Source of the DNA: Parabacteroides sp. PFB2-10
GTDB taxonomy: Bacteria; Bacteroidota; Bacteroidia; Bacteroidales; Tannerellaceae
Assembly: GCF_029893085.1 (NCBI RefSeq)
Contig: NZ_JARXWI010000002.1
Coordinates: forward strand, 293,835-357,834
Length of the DNA stretch: 64,000 nucleotides
Reading direction: 5' to 3'
Shown here one piece after another: positions 63,983 through 64,000 of the stretch. The position numbers and the translations under genes are program-made. The notes beneath the pieces were generated by a model. That model ran no database searches and was not told where the DNA came from. It saw only the letters and a program-made list of their open reading frames with translations. Within the stretch, counting starts at the first letter, position 1. Each line of letters starts with the position of its first letter.

Positions 63983-64000
63983 GGGTAGTTTGAATTCTTT

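Larger units (their letters stand above)
63509..64000. other. Non-coding end of the window beside the truncated RHS gene
   Basis: About 490 nt without a credible gene. RHS-like sequence stops near 63510. It contains GC-rich palindromes at 63577-63614 and 63939-63982, and AT-rich spacer between. No transposase is visible. Confidence 0.7.

Overview
The window is a piece of a Bacteroidales chromosome, most likely from a Parabacteroides-like (Tannerellaceae) gut organism. The reasons are repeated Bacteroidetes-type promoters (TTTG, about 19-20 nt, then TAnnTTTG), a PPi-dependent phosphofructokinase, SDR-type threonine dehydrogenase, BF3164-type propeller lipoproteins, a pectin glycosidase cluster, a secreted protease with a type IX secretion-like C-terminal end, and Bacteroidetes-style RHS proteins. 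The species is inferred from style only.

Layout. 1-7.5 kb: the 5' part of pfp, an 800-nt divergent intergenic region with a 100-bp palindrome, and a 1993-residue multidomain secreted S1 protease. 7.6-13.4 kb: tRNA-Pro(TGG), msrA, a three-gene membrane/glycosyl-transfer operon (unknown protein, GtrA, GT2) and a large PAS/GAF sensor kinase. 13.8-20 kb: amino-acid catabolism (tdh, kbl, sdaA) interrupted by a propeller lipoprotein, a PHP phosphatase and an inverted-repeat-bounded four-helix-bundle gene. 20.3-26.8 kb: a hexuronate operon (uxuA, uxaB, uxaA, uxaC and an SDR probably standing in for UxuB). 27.1-28.6 kb: a trichomonad-type IMP dehydrogenase. 28.7-36.6 kb, all on the minus strand: ftsK, lolA, trxB, a GHL10 glycosidase, then an AmgK-like kinase fused to a RapZ C-terminal domain and a MurU-like uridylyltransferase, which together suggest cell-wall glycan turnover and recycling. 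36.9-45.7 kb: GH51 arabinofuranosidase, a short M61 peptidase, a VTT membrane protein, and a GH28-GH105-six-hairpin glycosidase operon for pectin side chains and rhamnogalacturonan. 45.8-55.5 kb: peptidases (M1, M16), panB, an AlaX-type editing protein and small unknowns.

55.5-63.5 kb is the most interesting part: a minus-strand RHS polymorphic-toxin locus. A 5'-truncated RHS protein with a toxin tip and adjacent immunity gene is followed by an orphan immunity gene with a decayed toxin tail, an orphan tip carrying a short piece of RHS core plus its DUF4279-like immunity gene, another DUF4279 immunity gene behind a toxin remnant, a mini-RHS protein with its own signal peptide whose JAB/JAMM metallopeptidase tip is separated by an apparent one-base frameshift, two paralogous lipoprotein immunity genes, and a 176-bp scrap of RHS core. 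Near-identical core segments recur at the joints, as expected if tip-immunity cassettes are swapped or displaced by homologous recombination. The last 450 nt carry GC-rich palindromic intergenic repeats next to the truncated RHS end.

Functions are read from translated sequence and remembered family motifs; no database search was run.
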